Assembly (NCBI GenBank): GCA_964250805.1
Contig: CAXUHG010000010.1
Location: 11,876-75,875, forward strand
Source of the DNA: JBBQVS01 sp964250805
GTDB taxonomy: Bacteria > Chloroflexota > Ktedonobacteria > Ktedonobacterales > Ktedonobacteraceae
Direction of reading: 5' to 3'
Length of the DNA stretch: 64,000 bases
Shown: positions 34,773-42,718 of the stretch, in pieces
How positions within the stretch are numbered: the first letter of the stretch is position 1
Layout: each line of letters opens with the position of its first letter
Notes under the pieces: model-generated
What the model was told of the DNA's origin: nothing
The model's input: the letters and a program-made list of their open reading frames with translations, nothing else
Databases searched by the model: none
Made by a program: the position numbers and the translations under genes

Positions 34773-35183
34773 ATGGTTTATCTAACACGACGCACAACCT
34801 TTAGTGCCTCGCACCGACTCTGGAGCAACGAACTTTCGGAAGCCGAAAACTATGCCATTTACGATAAATGCGCGAACCCTAATGGACATGGACACAATTA
34901 TGTGCTTGAGGTCACGGTCAAGGGCAACGTAGACTCGCGTACTGGCATGGTTCTCAACCTGACCGAGATGAAACGTATCACGAATGAGCAGGTCATTAAC
35001 TGGGTCGATCACAAGCACCTCAACTATGACGTGCCCTGGCTTGAGGGCGTCATTCCAACCGCCGAGATGCTGGCGATCAAGTTCTGGGAGCGACTCGCAC
35101 AAGGTTTTCCCGAAGGCTTGCTCTACGAGGTGACGCTACACGAGACCGAGAACAATATCGCCGTGTATAGAGGCGAGGCGTAG
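34773..35183 (+). CDS. 6-pyruvoyltetrahydropterin synthase (PTPS-I-like)
   Basis: PTPS turns 7,8-dihydroneopterin triphosphate into 6-pyruvoyltetrahydropterin. The 136 residues keep the Zn histidines in FSASHRL and GHGHNY, and the motif KCANPNGHGHNY, with Cys five residues before HGH as in eukaryotic PTPS, not the C-x3-HGH of QueD. GMVLNLTEMK, DHKHLNYDVPW and HETENNIAVYRGE also read like the animal enzyme. So tetrahydrobiopterin-type synthesis is more likely than queuosine. ATG 34773 has AGGAAAAA upstream. Twenty-two bases after the SDR gene, three before a glycosyltransferase. Confidence 0.88.
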   Translation: MVYLTRRTTFSASHRLWSNELSEAENYAIYDKCANPNGHGHNYVLEVTVKGNVDSRTGMVLNLTEMKRITNEQVINWVDHKHLNYDVPWLEGVIPTAEMLAIKFWERLAQGFPEGLLYEVTLHETENNIAVYRGEA

Positions 35184-35186
35184 ACT

Positions 35187-36284
35187 GTGCGAATCGCCCT
35201 TGTCGCGCCACTCGTGACGCCCATTGCACAACCCTACCCTGGTGGCGCACAGGCTATGCTCGCCGATCTTGCACGGGGACTACAGCAGCGCGGACATTCC
35301 GTTACGCTGTTCGCACGCGCTGGCTCGTTTGTTCCAGGCATAACTATCGAGCAGATTGCTGTACCCGAAAGCGTGCGACCGGCAAGCTTCTCAGAGCCAA
35401 CACAGGAGCGACCCACCGATACAGGCTTCTTCGCGCAAGGCAACATTTTTCTTGACCTCTTCCTACGCCTACGCCAACGCTCCTCCGAGTTCGACCTTCT
35501 TCATGCACACGCATTCGACTGGCCCGCCTACACTTGTAGCGCATTAGTTCAGAGCATACCAGTTCTGCACACCATTCACCTACCAGCCGTCTCGCCAGAA
35601 ATCAACGAAGCACTACGCGTTCTGCATCAACAAGGGCATCCCTTGACGCTACTCACCGTCTCGCATGCCTGTGCTGCAACCTATGCCTCCTACACGCCGT
35701 TCGACTCAATCATCTACAACGGCCTCGACCTCGACGCCATCCCCTTCAATGAGCGAGTCGCACCCAATGCGCCGCTCCTCTTCGCAGGACGTATCACGCC
35801 CGAAAAAGGTGTCGAGGCTGCTATCGACATCGCACAACGGGCGCACCGTCATCTCCTAATAGCGGGGGGCATCTACGACTCTACATATTATCAAGATTGC
35901 ATTCTACCCCTCTTACAAGACTCAGGAGACCGTATCACGGTACTGGGACAGTTAGAGCGTTCAGCCCTGTGGCAAGTGATGAGTTCCTCGCTTGGCCTCC
36001 TCTTCCCCATCGAATGGGACGAACCCTTCGGCCTAACACCCGTCGAGGCAATGGCAACGGGCACACCTGTCATAGCCTACCAGCGCGGTGCTGTCTCCGA
36101 AATTATCCGCCACAACGAAACAGGCTTCCTCGTCACACCTGGGAATCGCACAAGTGCGGCTACATATGTTGACAAGTTACACACGCTATCGCGCAAACAG
36201 TGTCGCACTCACATCGCAAACAACTTCTCGCTCACGAGGATGCTGGACGAATATGAGAGAGTGTATAGGGATGTACGGGATTGA
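35187..36284 (+). CDS. GT4 glycosyltransferase (possible pterin glycosyltransferase)
   Basis: 365 residues, GT-B fold. N-terminal PGGAQAMLADLARGLQQRGH acceptor loop, linker, then LLFAGRITPEKGVEAAIDIA and the donor motif EWDEPFGLTPVEAMATGTPV (EX7E). Starts at GTG 35187, three bases after the PTPS stop, so it is co-transcribed and probably coupled. In cyanobacteria and green sulfur bacteria tetrahydrobiopterin is glycosylated by GT-B enzymes; the operon suggests the same here (inference). A general surface-glycan role is the alternative. Confidence 0.88.
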   Translation: MRIALVAPLVTPIAQPYPGGAQAMLADLARGLQQRGHSVTLFARAGSFVPGITIEQIAVPESVRPASFSEPTQERPTDTGFFAQGNIFLDLFLRLRQRSSEFDLLHAHAFDWPAYTCSALVQSIPVLHTIHLPAVSPEINEALRVLHQQGHPLTLLTVSHACAATYASYTPFDSIIYNGLDLDAIPFNERVAPNAPLLFAGRITPEKGVEAAIDIAQRAHRHLLIAGGIYDSTYYQDCILPLLQDSGDRITVLGQLERSALWQVMSSSLGLLFPIEWDEPFGLTPVEAMATGTPVIAYQRGAVSEIIRHNETGFLVTPGNRTSAATYVDKLHTLSRKQCRTHIANNFSLTRMLDEYERVYRDVRD

Positions 36285-36297
36285 AATGTAAACCCTC

Positions 36298-36543
36298 CTA
36301 ATCCATCTTTCTCACCGCAGGATGCAGCAATCCCAGCGCAATCACGATAGCAGAGATTGCTCCACTCAGCACAAACACTACTGATGCTCCGAATCGGTCA
36401 GCCGTGATACCAGCCAATCCGTACCCAATTGGAAGTAGGCCGGAAGAGACCAGTATGTCAATGCTGACGACGCGCCCCAACAGGTCAGAAGGCACAAATT
36501 CTTGCAGCGTATTCATCCATGCCAGCCTTCCGTTATTATCTTC
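36298..36543 (-). pseudogene. C-terminal remnant of an MFS transporter
   Basis: About 80 codons open from 36543: LAWMNTLQEFVPSDLLGRV, VSSGLLPIGYGLAGITADRFG and two hydrophobic helices, matching the last part of MFS_3-type efflux permeases. A TAA at 36544-36546 cuts the frame upstream and no N-terminal part follows. A gene relic. Confidence 0.7.
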
Positions 36544-36810
36544 TTAGGTTAAGAAATTTAATATACCTGTAGTACTTTTACACGTCACCGTGCTTCGCCT
36601 CTATACAGCATGACACACTTTGATTAACATACCTGAGTAGAATATTTCTACATGCAAAGATATGAGCTAACGGTTCACTTTCATAGTGCGGGAAGATTGT
36701 TGAACCACTTCCATATCTTCTATCATTCGCAACACTTTCATGCAAGGGAAACGAGCAAGGCAAGAAAGAAAAGCGTGAATGATAGTCTTTACAAGAAAGA
36801 GGTCAATTTT

Positions 36811-38559
36811 TTGAGAAAATATACCATCCCAATTATTTGCACAATGGCATTCGTCGCTATCATTATTAGCAGTGTCATTGGTGTAACCGATTATTTGCAC
36901 AATGCTTCTGCTCAACAAGCAAACACGTCGTTCCGTCAGCATGATGTATGTGGAACAGCCTCGCCTGGTTTCGTCAGGTGTATGGCTATTAAAGTTGATA
37001 CTCCTAATAAAGTGAGCGGTGGCCTGTATGCTAATTTTGCTGGTTCACCTAATGGATTGGCACCCGTCGATTTGCAGGCGGCTTATAAGCTTCCCTCAAG
37101 TACGGCAGGCAAGGGTCAGACAGTCGCAATCGTCGATGCTTATGATTATCCTAATGCGGAAAGCGATCTAGGCGTTTATCGCAAGCAGTATGGTCTTTCA
37201 GCCTGTACCGCCGCGAACGGGTGCTTCCGCAAAGTCAATCAAAATGGGGGTACGAACTATCCCCAGGCTAGCAGTGGCTGGTCAACAGAGATGGCTCTTG
37301 ATATGGATATGGTGAGTGCTGCCTGTCCGAATTGTCACATACTTCTGGTAGAAGCTGATGATTCAAGTACCACAAATATGGGACTAGCGGTTGATGAAGC
37401 CGTTAAACTAGGTGCTAAAATTGTCAGCAATAGTTATGGTGGCGGCTCCTCGACTGGCTATGACACTCACTTCAGACACCCAGGCATCATTTTTACAGCC
37501 AGTAGTGGTGATAGTGGCTACGGCGCGCAAGCTCCTGCAGTCTACAACAGCGTGGTCGCTGTTGGTGGAACAAGCCTGCAGAAAGATAATAGTACACGAG
37601 GATGGAATGAGACTGCATGGTCAGGTACTGGCAGTGGCTGTAGCGTAAGAGAGCCAAAGCCCAGCTGGCAGAAAGATACAGGGTGTGCCAAACGAGCGGA
37701 GAACGATGTCTCAGCAGTAGCAGATCCTCGCACCGGTGTCGCGGTCTATGTTGGTGGCTGGGGTGTCTATGGTGGAACTAGTGCATCTGCTCCCTTAATT
37801 GCTGGAGTATATGCGTTGGCAAACGGTACTCAGAATAGCAATGCTGCCTCCTCTCTCTATGCTCATCCGAAAAATCTCTATGATATCACTAGTGGCAGCA
37901 ATGCGAGCAGTTGTAGCGCAAGTTATCTATGCAACGCGGGACCAGGGTATGATGGACCAACGGGATTGGGCACTCCAAATGGAATCGCTGCCTTCTCGTC
38001 GTCAGGTGTCTCGACACCTCCTGGACCTACGCCTACCCCTGGTGAGCCTACGCCTACCCCTGCACCCCCTGGCCTTACGCCTACTCCGACCGCCGCGCCT
38101 CAGCCTGGCAGTTTTGGTAGCACGACAGGTATGACAACTGAAGAGAAACAGTTGTCTTTGAGCCTCTTTGCTCAAATTAATAAAGACCGCGCTGCTGTTG
38201 GTCGTCCAGCATATAAACTCGATGAAAATATCACGAGAGCGGCCTATAAACACACACTGAAACAACTTGATGCAGAGACAATTAGTCATCAGCTTCCCGG
38301 TGAACCCTATGTGTGCGTGCGGCTCCAAAACGAAGGTGCCACCTTTACGACCTGTTCTGAAAATGTGGGCATGGCTGGTGGAAGTTCTGGGTCTGACTGG
38401 GACCATGTGATGGTTGTGCATAACGCGATGATGGCAGAGCCAGCAAACGTAGGGCATCATGCAGCGATCATTAGTCCTGTATATCATTGGATTGGCATTT
38501 CAGTTCTTGTCGATAAGAGCCAGAATGCGATTTATCTTACCGAGGATTTCATGGATTGA
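36811..38559 (+). CDS. Secreted S53-type peptidase fused to a CAP domain
   Basis: 582 residues from TTG 36811 (AGAGGT 8-10 bases upstream; no ATG is well placed, though the frame opens at 36652). Signal peptide (YTIPIICTMAFVAIIISSVIG), then a sedolisin catalytic domain with GQTVAIVDAYDYP, Glu/Asp pair in TEMALDMDMVSA, SASSGDSGYG-like ASSGDSGYG and nucleophile GGTSASAPLIAG. There is no pro-kumamolisin domain. After a Pro/Thr linker a CAP/SCP domain follows (NKDRAAVGRPAYKLDENITRAA, ISHQLPGE, CSENVGMAGG). Six or more Cys suggest disulfides. A fusion of two secreted folds. Confidence 0.88.
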   Translation: MRKYTIPIICTMAFVAIIISSVIGVTDYLHNASAQQANTSFRQHDVCGTASPGFVRCMAIKVDTPNKVSGGLYANFAGSPNGLAPVDLQAAYKLPSSTAGKGQTVAIVDAYDYPNAESDLGVYRKQYGLSACTAANGCFRKVNQNGGTNYPQASSGWSTEMALDMDMVSAACPNCHILLVEADDSSTTNMGLAVDEAVKLGAKIVSNSYGGGSSTGYDTHFRHPGIIFTASSGDSGYGAQAPAVYNSVVAVGGTSLQKDNSTRGWNETAWSGTGSGCSVREPKPSWQKDTGCAKRAENDVSAVADPRTGVAVYVGGWGVYGGTSASAPLIAGVYALANGTQNSNAASSLYAHPKNLYDITSGSNASSCSASYLCNAGPGYDGPTGLGTPNGIAAFSSSGVSTPPGPTPTPGEPTPTPAPPGLTPTPTAAPQPGSFGSTTGMTTEEKQLSLSLFAQINKDRAAVGRPAYKLDENITRAAYKHTLKQLDAETISHQLPGEPYVCVRLQNEGATFTTCSENVGMAGGSSGSDWDHVMVVHNAMMAEPANVGHHAAIISPVYHWIGISVLVDKSQNAIYLTEDFMD

Positions 38560-39315
38560 GGCTTCTTTCCCTCCTGACATGCTGCCCACTGGTAAAAGGA
38601 AAGTAGCAAGACAATATCGCTAGCAATGAAGCGTTCCAGTGGCTGACAGAAAACTCCTGAGACGTAACTCATTGCCTTGTCATGGTTCTGCTTTGCAAAG
38701 CAGGACCATGACATTGTATTTAGTCCCATTAAATTTGCTGAATCGCACCCTTCCGTGCTATACTTTTCCTAGAACGTTTTTTTGTTATCCCCACACTTAC
38801 AAAAGCGTGTGAAGCGGGAAGGCTCATAAGAATCTTCCCCATATGTATCATTGACGATGCATTTAGTAACAAGAGCTATAAGTGCTGGGCTAAGGAGGTA
38901 AAGGACATGGACGCTGGCCCTAGTCATAGTAGGTGCTGTGTGTCTCAGCTTGTACGCGTGGACACAAATATGTGCCTACTGCGGGATTGTTCTACTCCTC
39001 ATCGAAACAGGCTCTCCTGTCTGATTAGCCCCTCGGTCTGATCGCACCGCCTTACTCGATGAGTATCCATCTCTCCCCCTGAGTGTGGAAGATGTCGAGT
39101 AAGAACTCCCACCTGCCAGTGTTTTCTTCCAAGTTGTCTGTATGGGCCAACGCTTCGTTGTGCCCTTAACAGCATTTGATTTCAAACGAAGACCATACAT
39201 CACCTTTCTGTATTCCTTGCCGTCTTTGGTGGCGAAGAATCCAAAAAGATGATGTACGCATGTGTTTTCGTATGTCTATTGGCATAACTCAATCTCAAGA
39301 GAAGGTGGTGAGAGT
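38560..39315. other. Long intergenic region, no firm gene
   Basis: 750 bases before the MgtE-like gene. A strong AAGGAGG box (about 38892) precedes an ATG at 38907 whose frame gives only 44 codons (Cys-rich). A neighbouring frame from 38909 reads as a hydrophobic peptide WTLALVIVGAVCLSLYAW then TQICAYCG, but lacks a start. A GTGTGA/TTCCCC hairpin-like stretch lies near 38795-38845. It may hold a frameshifted membrane gene remnant or a structured mRNA leader. Confidence 0.35.
38678..38713. terminator. Hairpin downstream of the S53-CAP gene
   Basis: TGTCATGGTTCTGCTTTG against CAAAGCAGGACCATGACA, one mismatch, no loop. About 120 bases after the stop. Confidence 0.6.
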
Positions 39316-41286
39316 ATGATCTTTTTGAGTGCATTGCTCCGAGAGAGCGTATATGATAGCGAGAATCGACGCGTGGGCGTGGTGCGCGATGTCTGCGTCG
39401 AGTTGAAAGAGACGTTTCCCGTAGTCACAGCCATAATTGTACATCCTGTATTGGGCACAGGCACGCACGATACGATTATTCCCTGGTCACAGGTGCAGAC
39501 GATAGAGGATGTCCGTGTCCATTTGACTGTTCCACAGAGCCAGATTGTCTCCTACACGCCAAGAACGGATGAACTATTATTGCGACGCGACCTGCTGGAT
39601 AAGCAGATTGTGGATACGCAAGGGTTTCGTGTCGTCAAAATCAACGATCTCAAACTGGCACAAATCAAGAAAACGGCGCGTCTGGTAGGCGTCGATATCG
39701 GCTTTAGTGCCCTGTTGCGTCGCCTCGGCATGGAGGCACCCGTTGATGCGTTGAGCCGTGTGATGCGCTTGCAACTTTCAGAGCGCACCATCACATGGAA
39801 CTACGTCGAGCCGATTCAGATGGTACGTGCAGGCACAAGCGGTCAAACGGACGAGCTGGCGGCTGTTGGAGCTGGTACAGGGACACGAACTAGCACGGTT
39901 GCTAACAGTGGGGTTGTGCCACAGGTACAACTGAATGTTAGTCACAACAAACTTGCAGAACTGCATCCCGCCGATATCGCTGATATCCTGGAACAGCTAG
40001 ATGTAGAGGATGCGGGAGCCTTCCTGGGTAGCCTCGACACTGAGACCGCCGCCGACACATTGAACGAAATCGAATATCCTCGACAATCTGAGTTACTGGG
40101 TGAGATCGCCCCCGAACGTGCTTCGGACCTACTCGAACGTATGGCACCAGACGATGCCGCCGACATTCTCGCTGAGATGTCGCCTGCTGATGCCGAGCGG
40201 CTCCTGAACCTCATGCCAGCCAACGAATCTAAACCGATCCGCGACCTGTTGCGCTACGGTGCGGAGACGGCGGGCGGCATCATGACAACCGAGGTACTTG
40301 CCCTGCCACGAGATACAACCGTCGAGGAAGCCTTGGCCTATATGCGCACTCACTCGGAACACCTTGAGATGGTGTACTATCTCTACATCGTAGATGCGGA
40401 GCGTCACCTGCTGGGCGTAGTTTCGTTGCGTCAATTGGTCACGGCAGAGCCGGGAAAGAGCATGGGCGACCTGATGGATGCCGATGTCATTAAAGTTCAG
40501 GCCAATATCGACCAGGAAGAGGTTGCGCGTCGCATCTCGAAATACGACCTGCTCGGCATTCCCGTTGTCGATGAGGAGAATCATCTGCTGGGCTTGATTA
40601 CCGTTGATGATGTGATCGACGTGTTGCATGAAGAGCAGGCTGAGGACATTTCCGATATTGCCGGTGCCGATGTGCAGGAGTCTGAGGATGAAGAGAAATT
40701 CTCGTGGCGTACCGCTATCAACCGCTTCTCGTGGCTTGGCGTCAACGTTATTGCAGGCTTTATTCTAGCACTTGTGCTAACACAGGTCTTTGGCTCGCTT
40801 CTACGCAACAACGTTGCTCTCGTGTCAATCGCAAACATTGCTCTCGCCATGCATTCACATATCGCGCTCAATGGAGTATTCTGTCTAGTGCCAATGCTAC
40901 TCATGACGAGTGGTCGCATGGGATCCCAAGCACTCGGCGTCGCGGGCTGGCGTCTACGGGCATTTCATGGCAGAGACCTGTGGCAGAGCATTGGACGTGA
41001 ACTACAACTCAGCACCTTTGGCGGTGTGCTTGCCAGCCTGCTCGTTGTTATCCTCACGCTGTTCCTGTTCCAGAACATCCTGCTCAGCCTCGGCCTCGGT
41101 CTCGGCTTCGGCTTCACACTGCTCATTGCCGCCCTATGTGGCCTTGCTCTACCCAATATCTTCCAGCGTCTACGACTACGTGGCATCCTCATCAGCGGTC
41201 CCCTGCTCGACCCCATCATCGCTATTGTGAGCTTGAGCATCTTTTTGGTAGTGACGCTGGCAATTATTGATCGGCTGGGGGTGTAA
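39316..41286 (+). CDS. MgtE-like divalent cation transporter with N-terminal PRC-barrel-like region
   Basis: 656 residues. An N-terminal part (1-170) with two PRC-barrel-like units (DSENRRVGVVRDVCVELKE; VDTQGFRVVKINDLKL). Then MgtE_N helical superhelix (LHPADIADILEQLDVEDAGAF and repeats of the LLERMAPDDAADIL type), two CBS domains (TTEVLALPRDTTVEEAL; HLLGLITVDDVIDVL), and about five membrane helices. The membrane motif normally holding GGNAGxQ reads TSGRMGSQALGVAG, so the pore is diverged. Probably Mg2+ or another divalent ion. Start ATG 39316. A REP element begins 2 bases past the stop. Confidence 0.85.
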   Translation: MIFLSALLRESVYDSENRRVGVVRDVCVELKETFPVVTAIIVHPVLGTGTHDTIIPWSQVQTIEDVRVHLTVPQSQIVSYTPRTDELLLRRDLLDKQIVDTQGFRVVKINDLKLAQIKKTARLVGVDIGFSALLRRLGMEAPVDALSRVMRLQLSERTITWNYVEPIQMVRAGTSGQTDELAAVGAGTGTRTSTVANSGVVPQVQLNVSHNKLAELHPADIADILEQLDVEDAGAFLGSLDTETAADTLNEIEYPRQSELLGEIAPERASDLLERMAPDDAADILAEMSPADAERLLNLMPANESKPIRDLLRYGAETAGGIMTTEVLALPRDTTVEEALAYMRTHSEHLEMVYYLYIVDAERHLLGVVSLRQLVTAEPGKSMGDLMDADVIKVQANIDQEEVARRISKYDLLGIPVVDEENHLLGLITVDDVIDVLHEEQAEDISDIAGADVQESEDEEKFSWRTAINRFSWLGVNVIAGFILALVLTQVFGSLLRNNVALVSIANIALAMHSHIALNGVFCLVPMLLMTSGRMGSQALGVAGWRLRAFHGRDLWQSIGRELQLSTFGGVLASLLVVILTLFLFQNILLSLGLGLGFGFTLLIAALCGLALPNIFQRLRLRGILISGPLLDPIIAIVSLSIFLVVTLAIIDRLGV

Positions 41287-41288
41287 TT

Positions 41289-41419
41289 GTAGGGACCAGA
41301 TGTATCGCGTCCGGCGTGCGATTATCGCGCGAGATCAGATCCGATACGGCTTGTATTCAAGGTTCATCAAGATTTCGCTCAATAAATTGAGCAACGGACG
41401 CGATACATCTGGTCCCTAC
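41289..41419. repeat. REP/BIME element, subfamily A
   Basis: Ends GTAGGGACCAGATGTATCGC and exact inverse, 131 bp. Inner dyads at right GCTCAATAAATTGAGC, so it is inverted relative to the 18.7-kb copy. Between convergent genes: 2 bases after the MgtE-like stop, 31 bases from the Fic-like fragment's end. Confidence 0.87.
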
Positions 41420-41450
41420 GGAAAGCCAATGAATCAAGATTGCGAGACTG

Positions 41451-41735
41451 TTACTTGTCCTTTAGGTAGTCTAAGTCTTTTTGAAAATCGCGGATCACTT
41501 CCTCTGCAATACGCAATACATCTTCTCTAACTCGGACTTCTTGTTGCGACTTATTATTCTGCGGCTCTTGTTGAGGCACAGGTTTCTTATCTACCTTTTT
41601 CTGCGATTTCATGAATGCACCTTCGAGGGCTGCTCTGTCACGCAGCAGCCCCTTTTGTCCAGTAACGCTTTCGTTAAATCGGATAACCTCGTCTTCTGTA
41701 AGATAGACAAGTGGATCAGGAATGTTTATCGCTCT
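41451..41735 (-). pseudogene. Fic/Doc N-terminal-like fragment, no normal start codon
   Basis: An open frame of 94 codons follows the nitroreductase stop directly. It reads INIPDPLVYLTEDEVIRFNE, SVTGQKGLLRDRAALEGAFM, then a Gln/Lys-rich stretch and VLRIAEEVIRDFQKDLDYLKDK. The first half resembles the start of Doc/Fic-type toxins (YLT-x-EE-x-L..., GLRD..LLEGAL), but the catalytic HPF-x-x-GN motif is missing. No ATG, GTG or TTG is available; ATT at 41721 is the only near-start. Either a truncated toxin gene or a read-through product. Confidence 0.45.
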
Positions 41736-42221
41736 CTACCCAACGCGTTTCAGCACGACCACAGGAATGCGCCGCGTCGTATTGCGCTGATACTCAGCGA
41801 AGTTGGGCATCTGTGTCGCCACCTGGTTGAACAGGCGGTCACGCTCCTCCCCTTCGGGAACTATTGCCTGGGCCTGGAAACGCTCTGATCCAACCTCAAC
41901 TGTAACATTGGGATTTGCGACCACGTTGTAGTACCAGTCGGGATTAGTAGGCGCACCACCTTTTGATGCAATGATGAGGTAGTTATCGCCATCTTTCGCA
42001 TATGCAAGCGGATTTGTGCGTGGCTGCTTGCTCTTCGCTCCAATCGTGTTCAGCAGAAGCAAGGGCATATTAGCGAATTGACCGCTCTTGATCTTACCTC
42101 CATTAGCACGAAATTCCTCGCTAAGTCTTCGGTTGAAATCGTTAAAGGCGTTCATATCTACTTCTGCATGAGAAGCACCTGCGTATTGATCACTACTGCT
42201 CTTGTCGTTGTTGTCGTTCAT
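41736..42221 (-). CDS. F420-dependent nitroreductase-family (Ddn-like) oxidoreductase
   Basis: 161 residues of the split-beta-barrel deazaflavin-dependent nitroreductase family: NRRLSEEFRANGGKI, MPLLLLNTIGAKSKQPRTNPLAY, NYLIIASKGGAPTNPDWYYNV and NPNVTVEVG are characteristic. It would use reduced F420 to reduce quinones or nitro compounds. AAAGGAG sits 5-7 bases before ATG 42221. Length is usual. A Fic/Doc-like fragment follows with no gap. Confidence 0.92.
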   Translation of the reverse strand: MNDNNDKSSSDQYAGASHAEVDMNAFNDFNRRLSEEFRANGGKIKSGQFANMPLLLLNTIGAKSKQPRTNPLAYAKDGDNYLIIASKGGAPTNPDWYYNVVANPNVTVEVGSERFQAQAIVPEGEERDRLFNQVATQMPNFAEYQRNTTRRIPVVVLKRVG

Positions 42222-42306
42222 TGTTACTCCTTTAAAAAATCTGTTCTGGGCATAATGGCGTATCTACCAACTCCATATGGGGAACGGAAATTGCTGCGCT
42301 CGTCTG

Positions 42307-42331
42307 TGGGCGTGATAAATCAGGCCCCTAC
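42307..42331. repeat. Single REP unit, subfamily B
   Basis: GGGCGTGATAAATCAGGCCC then CTAC, the inverse of the GTAG unit at 13105. A single unit without partner, about 90 bases upstream of the nitroreductase-type start. Confidence 0.75.
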
Positions 42332-42572
42332 GCCTGTCCAGTCTTTCTTATTTCCCTTTTGGTAGGAACTAGATTTCCTACACTATATCATATAACTCTC
42401 AAGGCATGATTTCTAATTCCTTCGTCTTTTCCTATGTCCTTTTCTCCTATTTAAGCATAAGGAGCATCCCTTCGCTTTGCATACTTCCTAATTAAAGCAA
42501 ATTAATAGAAAGGGCGGGGATGACGTTTTGAGCTAATTTGGAACACATTATTCTATTGTGCCTCTCAAAACA
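42332..42572. other. A/T-rich intergenic stretch
   Basis: Nothing gene-like; part of the leader region before the glutaminase-family gene. Confidence 0.4.
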
Positions 42573-42602
42573 TTGACTTTTTGGGATAGTATATCTTATA
42601 CT
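42573..42602 (+). promoter_or_regulatory. Sigma-70-type promoter for the glutaminase-family gene
   Basis: TTGACT (42573), 18-base spacer, TATACT (42597-42602). About 115 bases before the ATG at 42719. Confidence 0.6.
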
Positions 42603-42718
42603 TTACATAATCAATTAGTCATAATACGAATTGAACGTGTGGGTTCAATTCATTGCTGAGTGTTATGACTTTGGAGCTTATGCGCCCTTTTTTTAATATG
42701 CCAAAGGAGGCTTATCTT

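Noticed and set aside
34773..35183. Annotation as QueD of the queuosine pathway, given queA in the window
   Set aside because: The Cys-to-HGH spacing and flanking motifs match eukaryote-like PTPS, and the operon partners are not queuosine genes.
38976..39203. Open frame of 75 codons on the minus strand
   Set aside because: Low-complexity Ser/Arg composition and no ribosome-binding site.
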